DNA of 64,000 nucleotides from Pseudomonadota bacterium (GTDB taxonomy: Bacteria; Desulfobacterota; Desulfarculia; Desulfarculales; Desulfarculaceae): contig JAHIND010000008.1 of the NCBI GenBank assembly GCA_018896025.1, positions 186,001 to 250,000 of the forward strand, written 5' to 3'. How positions within the stretch are numbered: position 1 is the stretch's first letter; every line of letters starts with the position of its first letter. The notes under the pieces are model-generated. The model ran no database searches, was not told where the DNA came from, and saw only the letters and a list, made by a program, of their open reading frames with translations. Positions 61,023 through 64,000 of this stretch are shown in pieces. The position numbers and the translations under genes are program-made.

Positions 61023-61229
61023 ATGGCCGCCGATTATATGGAACCACGGGAGCCCCGCCCGCCCAGCGCCAACTTTTTGCTGATCTTGCTGTCCATCCTG
61101 TTGCCACCCCTGGCCGTGGCCCTTTCCGCCGGGCTGGGCGGCCGGTTCTGGCTGAACATCCTGCTGACCCTGTTGGGCTACATTCCCGGCCTGGTGCACG
61201 CTATTTGGGTCGTAGCCAAGACCAGCTAG
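61023..61229 (+). CDS. Pmp3/YqaE-family small membrane protein
   Basis: 68 residues, two membrane helices joined by a short loop: FLLILLSILLPPLAVAL and FWLNILLTLLGYIPGLVHAIW. This is the Pmp3/YqaE pattern; such proteins are stress-linked proteolipids affecting membrane potential. A strong AAGGAGGAG precedes the ATG. Confidence 0.9.
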   Translation: MAADYMEPREPRPPSANFLLILLSILLPPLAVALSAGLGGRFWLNILLTLLGYIPGLVHAIWVVAKTS

Positions 61230-61260
61230 ACCGGCGCGCGTCCATGAGGGAGGCCCGCCG

Positions 61261-61980
61261 GTGAGCCTGGTCAAGGCCAAGCTGGCCAACCTGCTGCTCC
61301 GGCGGCGGCTCAAGCGGCGGGACCTGCACCCCCACGCCCTGGCCAACCTCGAGGCCCTGGAGGGCCTGGACCCCGCCGCGCCCATCAGCGCCTGCCGCTT
61401 CGTGGTTTTGGACACGGAGACCACCGGTATGGACCCGGAAAAGGACCGGGTGGTCAGCGTGGGGGCGGTGCGCCTGGTCCAGGGCAGGGTGCGCCTGGGC
61501 GAGGCCTTCAGCGAGTTGGTCAACCCCGGCCGCGACATCCCCGCCGTGGCGGTCAAGGTGCACGGCATCACCCCGGACAAGATCGCCTCGGCCCGTCACG
61601 GAGCCGAGGTGTTCGAGGAGTTCCTGGGCTTCCTGGGCCGCGACATCCTGGTGGCCCACTACGCCAAGTTCGATCTGCACTTCATCAACCGGGTGATGCG
61701 GGAGCGCTACGGCTTTCCCCTGCAAAACCTGGTGCTGGACACGGTGCACATGTGCCAGGCGGTGGTGCTGGCCTCGGACCCCTACGGCATCAGCCGCCAC
61801 CAGAAGGCCTGCCGTTTGGAGGCCCTGGCCCAGCGTTTCGGCATCGCCGCGCCGGAGCGCCACACCGCCCTGGGCGACGCCCTGATCACCGCCATGATCT
61901 TCCAGCGCATGCTGGCCCGGTTGGAGGCGGTGGGGGGCACGCGGCTCAAGGATCTGATGCGGGTGGCCCAGCTCAAGTAG
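61261..61980 (+). CDS. DNA polymerase III epsilon-like 3'-5' exonuclease
   Basis: 239 residues from GTG 61261. DEDDh exonuclease motifs: VVLDTETTGMDP (Exo I), LVAHYAKFDLHFI (Exo II) and RHTALGDALIT (Exo III, His and Asp). An N-terminal basic extension of about 35 residues precedes the nuclease domain. Probably a repair or RNA/DNA-processing nuclease working with the DUF294 protein rather than the replicative proofreader. Confidence 0.9.
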   Translation: MSLVKAKLANLLLRRRLKRRDLHPHALANLEALEGLDPAAPISACRFVVLDTETTGMDPEKDRVVSVGAVRLVQGRVRLGEAFSELVNPGRDIPAVAVKVHGITPDKIASARHGAEVFEEFLGFLGRDILVAHYAKFDLHFINRVMRERYGFPLQNLVLDTVHMCQAVVLASDPYGISRHQKACRLEALAQRFGIAAPERHTALGDALITAMIFQRMLARLEAVGGTRLKDLMRVAQLK

Positions 61981-62040
61981 GGGGTGGACGCGGGGCCGAG
62001 GGGTGGTATAGCCTTGGCCTAACTCAAAAGGACTGAGCAG

Positions 62041-62457
62041 TTGCGCGATTCACACACCCTGATAGCGGCCTGGGTGGGCCGCAGGCTCAAGGAACTGCGG
62101 GGAGGGCGGACCCAAAAGGAGTTCGCCGACCTGCTGGGCCTTAGCCAGGCCCAGTACAACCGCTATGAGACCGGCAAGCGCCTGGCCCACGACAAGGTGC
62201 TGGAGCAGGTGGCAACGGCTTGCGGCCTGAGCCCCGAGCAGGTGGTGTGGGGCGACGAGCTGCCCGCCGAGGCCCGTTCCCGCTTGGAAGCGGCCCGGGA
62301 GTTCGCCTCGCTCATGGACCTTTTGGACGATGCGGCCAAGGAAGATCTTTTCGTGTTCCTCAAGCACAAGGCCGAGGCGTTGGCCCGCAAGCGCCGGGCC
62401 GAAGCGCGCCAGGCGCTAAAAGCCCTAGAAGAGTTCGGCAAAAAAGCCTTGGGCTAG
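62041..62457 (+). CDS. XRE-family helix-turn-helix regulator
   Basis: 138 residues starting at TTG 62041 (AAAGGA 10 bases before). The helix-turn-helix is RGGRTQKEFADLLGLSQAQYNRYETGKR (two helices, about 19-46), followed by a helical, Lys/Ala-rich C-terminal part. Related to phage-type repressors, target unknown. Ends 1 base before the decayed palindromic element D. Confidence 0.88.
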   Translation: MRDSHTLIAAWVGRRLKELRGGRTQKEFADLLGLSQAQYNRYETGKRLAHDKVLEQVATACGLSPEQVVWGDELPAEARSRLEAAREFASLMDLLDDAAKEDLFVFLKHKAEALARKRRAEARQALKALEEFGKKALG

Positions 62458-62458
62458 A

Positions 62459-62657
62459 GTCCGGCTTCGCCAGACGGTGGGATACTGCGTTGCCGGCATC
62501 GCTCCAGCCTCGCTGTAGACCAATCTACAGCTCCGGCTGTCGCTCGCCGGTCGCCTTGTCTGCCACCGGCTGGCTGTGCCGGGCCTTGGCACAAGCCGCA
62601 CCCCTAAAAGCCGAACGCTTTATCCTGCCAACCTTCGCGGAATATGCTGCTGGCTTA
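62459..62657 (-). mobile_element. Decayed palindromic element copy D
   Basis: Similar to copies A-C across the arms and centre (TCCGGCTTCGCCAG, CGCCTTGTCTGCC, CCGGCTGGCTGTGCCGG) and at one end (CCAACCTTCGCGGAATATGC), but the other terminal repeat is missing. The central hairpin is changed on both sides, GCTGTAGA-CCAA-TCTACAGC, keeping pairing. Its end provides the TAA of the siroheme-decarboxylase-like gene (62655-62657). Confidence 0.65.
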
Positions 62658-63110
62658 AACCGGGAAATCCACCTTAATCTTGTACATCTCCACGGCGGGC
62701 ATGGAGCAGATGTCCTGCACCCCGGTGTTCTGGGCTATCTGGGCCAAGTTCTCCTCGATCTGCTCCATGGATTCGGCGATAAAAGTGAACCACACGTTGT
62801 AGCGGTGTTGGCGGCGGTAGTTGTGGGTAACGCCGTGATAGGCGTTCACCGCGGCCACGAACTCGTCGAATTTCTCCTCCGGCACCTGGGCGGCGCACAG
62901 GGTGGAGGAGAAACCCAGGGCAGTGGAGATGAAGTTGCCCCCGATGCGCCTTATCACCCCGCTTTGTTTCAGGGCTTCCAACCGGGTCAGCACCTCGTCT
63001 TCGCTCAGGCCCAGCTCCTCGCCCAGCTTGGCAAAGGGGGTGGCGTGGATGGGCAGTTTGGATTGCACCGCCCTCAAGATGGCCTTGTCCGTGGCGTCCA
63101 GGTTGCTCAT
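62655..63110 (-). CDS. Siroheme decarboxylase subunit / AsnC-type protein (AhbA/AhbB/NirD-like)
   Basis: 151 residues from ATG 63110; longer readings run into element C. An N-terminal AsnC helix-turn-helix (DATDKAILRAVQSKLPI, LSEDEVLTRLEALKQSGVIRRIGG) is followed by the ferredoxin-like fold with THNYRRQHRYNVWFT, the signature of siroheme decarboxylases that make 12,18-didecarboxysiroheme on the way to heme or d1 heme in anaerobes. AhbA and AhbB usually work as a pair; the partner is not in the window. Start is 13 bases after element C. Confidence 0.88.
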   Translation of the reverse strand: MSNLDATDKAILRAVQSKLPIHATPFAKLGEELGLSEDEVLTRLEALKQSGVIRRIGGNFISTALGFSSTLCAAQVPEEKFDEFVAAVNAYHGVTHNYRRQHRYNVWFTFIAESMEQIEENLAQIAQNTGVQDICSMPAVEMYKIKVDFPV

Positions 63111-63123
63111 GTCTCTCACTTGC

Positions 63124-63382
63124 TTAGCCCGCAAATTTAATGAAGGTCGTGTGTCCGGCCGCGCCAGCCACCGGCACACTGTGTTGCTGGCTACGCTTGG
63201 GTCTCGACGTAGCTTGGGCTACGCCTGCGGCCCTCGCTTGCCAGCGCCTTGTTTGCCAGTGCCTGGCTGTGCCGGGATGAAGTTCAGATCGTATATTGAT
63301 AGCGCAAATGCTTTTTTCATGATCGCCCATGAATGGTGATTTGTGATCTGACACCACTCAACCTTCATTAAATATTCGGGCT
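63124..63382 (-). mobile_element. Palindromic element copy C (MITE-like, about 257 bp)
   Basis: Terminal inverted repeats AGCCCGCAAATTTAATGAAG (from 63126) and, from 63382 inward, AGCCCGAATATTTAATGAAG. Central hairpin CGTAGC-TTGG-GCTACG. One base shorter inside the small frame than copies A and B, so that frame (start 63320) is shifted and ends early; the last part is still readable in another frame (HTTFIKFAG). One terminal repeat overlaps the end of the upstream secreted-protein gene. Confidence 0.78.
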
Positions 63383-63757
63383 CAGGGGGATAGAAGTCGT
63401 GCCGGTCCAGTGCAGCACAAAGGGCCGAGGGGCCGTGAAGTACTTTTGGATCAGCTTGACCAGGTCGGTGGTGATGTCGCGGTCCGCGGCCACCAGATAA
63501 GAGAAGTTGGTCTGGCGCTCCAGCTTGCCGCCCTGGCGCGAGGCCCCCTGACTGGGGCCCCACTCGGTGTACCCCCCGGCCAACTCGGCCAGGGCGTTGC
63601 GGAAGCCTTCCACCGCCTGCAAGTCGCTCAGCCCGGTGGCCGGGGTGGCCGGAGTGACCAAGAAATGGATGTGGGCCGTGCCCGCCTGGACCGGTGCGGC
63701 CAGGGCCAGCAGCAGCAAAAGGGCCAACCCTCCCAGAACGCTTCTTTTGATGGTCAT
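63368..63757 (-). CDS. Secreted protein of unknown function (DUF3574-like)
   Basis: 129 residues from ATG 63757 (GGGGGC 5 bases before). A signal peptide of about 25 residues ends in VQAGT; the mature part (FLVTPATPATGLSDLQAVEGF, LERQTNFSYLVA) is a small alpha/beta domain somewhat like DUF3574. The last codons (Ser-Pro-Asn-Ile, then TAA) lie inside the terminal repeat of element C, so the present C-terminus was shaped by the insertion. Confidence 0.75.
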   Translation of the reverse strand: MTIKRSVLGGLALLLLLALAAPVQAGTAHIHFLVTPATPATGLSDLQAVEGFRNALAELAGGYTEWGPSQGASRQGGKLERQTNFSYLVAADRDITTDLVKLIQKYFTAPRPFVLHWTGTTSIPLSPNI

Positions 63758-63772
63758 TTTCGCCCCCATGGT

Positions 63773-64000
63773 TTACGGCTTGCACACCTTGCAGGGAACA
63801 TAGCCCGCTTGGATGGCCTGTTCCCGGCTGGTGAAGCGCGCCGTGCAGTTCTTGCAATAATAATAGCGGCAACCCGGACGGTGAAACTTCTTGGAGCGCA
63901 CGTTGCCGTGATAGACCGTTTCGGTCTGGGCCAACCGCACTGTCGCGTCTGGCTGGTTCTTGGGCGGGACGCTGGTCTGGGCCCAGGCGGCCAGGGAGCA
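63773..64000 (-). CDS. Exported cysteine-rich metal-binding protein, 3' part (runs off window)
   Basis: The last 75 codons of a gene entering from the right. The end of a signal peptide (SLAAWAQ) is followed by a linker and VYHGNVRSKKFHRPGCRYY, CKNCTARF, REQAIQAGYVPCKVCKP, with five cysteines. This is the Ada-type zinc-binding small domain found at the end of some exported nucleases and in stand-alone proteins. Not in one named family as far as I can tell. Confidence 0.8.
   Translation of the reverse strand, partial: CSLAAWAQTSVPPKNQPDATVRLAQTETVYHGNVRSKKFHRPGCRYYYCKNCTARFTSREQAIQAGYVPCKVCKP

Noticed and set aside
63124..63357. Small frame in element C as a gene
   Set aside because: Compared with copies A and B one base is missing, so the start and the conserved end are in different frames.
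1..64000. CRISPR arrays, rRNA genes, prophage modules
   Set aside because: No regularly spaced repeats, rRNA sequence or phage structural genes were found on either strand.

Overview
The window reads as chromosomal DNA of a GC-rich, Gram-negative anaerobe, most likely a sulfate-reducing-type member of the Desulfobacterota (Desulfarculales-like). This is inference from gene content: an anaerobic ThiC and ThiD-ThiN fusion, a siroheme decarboxylase regulator-like protein, a polyferredoxin with many Fe-S clusters, TRAP transport coupled to GlcD/GlcF-type oxidation, an ATP-dependent ketone-carboxylase operon, and sigma-54 promoters. No rRNA, CRISPR or complete transposase was seen. One tRNA-Arg(ACG) is present.

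Layout. 1-4168 (minus): a TPP-riboswitch thiamine operon, thiD-thiN, thiC, a HAD phosphatase and the 5' part of birA. 4246-7921 (plus): a three-gene Mla-type lipid transport locus whose MCE protein carries a C-terminal beta-barrel-like region, followed by a Usp protein. 8028-10959: XdhC, a lipoprotein and a DEAD-box helicase, overlapping. 11036-16258: a redox module (DUF6599, DUF362, polyferredoxin, Tat aldo/keto reductase), then the tRNA. 16721-23801: a CpxAR-like two-component system divergent from a MacA-MacB-TolC tripartite exporter. 23970-24092: an IS3-family transposase relic. 24111-31972: a GcvH-like protein, GlcF, GlcD, Usp and TRAP DctMQP, facing an FCD-type GntR regulator with PdhR/LldR-like operators.

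31993-46009 (minus): a catabolic operon under a TetR regulator. It encodes two HyuA-type subunits, one HyuB-type subunit and a small zinc-ribbon subunit (an acetophenone/acetone-carboxylase-like enzyme), an acyl-CoA ligase, a thiolase, a zinc alcohol dehydrogenase, SCP2, DUF35, a UroD-like protein and a VOC protein. Together they suggest secondary alcohol -> ketone -> beta-keto acid -> beta-ketoacyl-CoA -> thiolysis. 46455-48025 holds a second DUF35/thiolase pair whose thiolase is interrupted by an in-frame TGA. 48476-52947 is a probable sigma-54 regulon around an enhancer-binding protein with a degenerate receiver. 53033-56936 is a KamA / ATP-grasp / ATP-grasp / GNAT cassette of unknown product. 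57060-62457 holds a B12-binding radical SAM protein, a CBS/nucleotidyltransferase protein, Pmp3, an exonuclease and an XRE regulator. 62655-64000 holds a siroheme-decarboxylase-like protein and two secreted proteins.

The most unusual signal is a family of about 260-bp palindromic elements: three full copies (41524-41786, 42751-43012, 63124-63382) and one decayed copy (62459-62657). Their terminal inverted repeats and internal hairpins co-vary within each copy. Every copy lies on the same strand as the flanking genes, squeezed between the stop codon of one gene and the start codon of the next, often supplying the stop codon. They look like non-autonomous, operon-compatible mobile elements.
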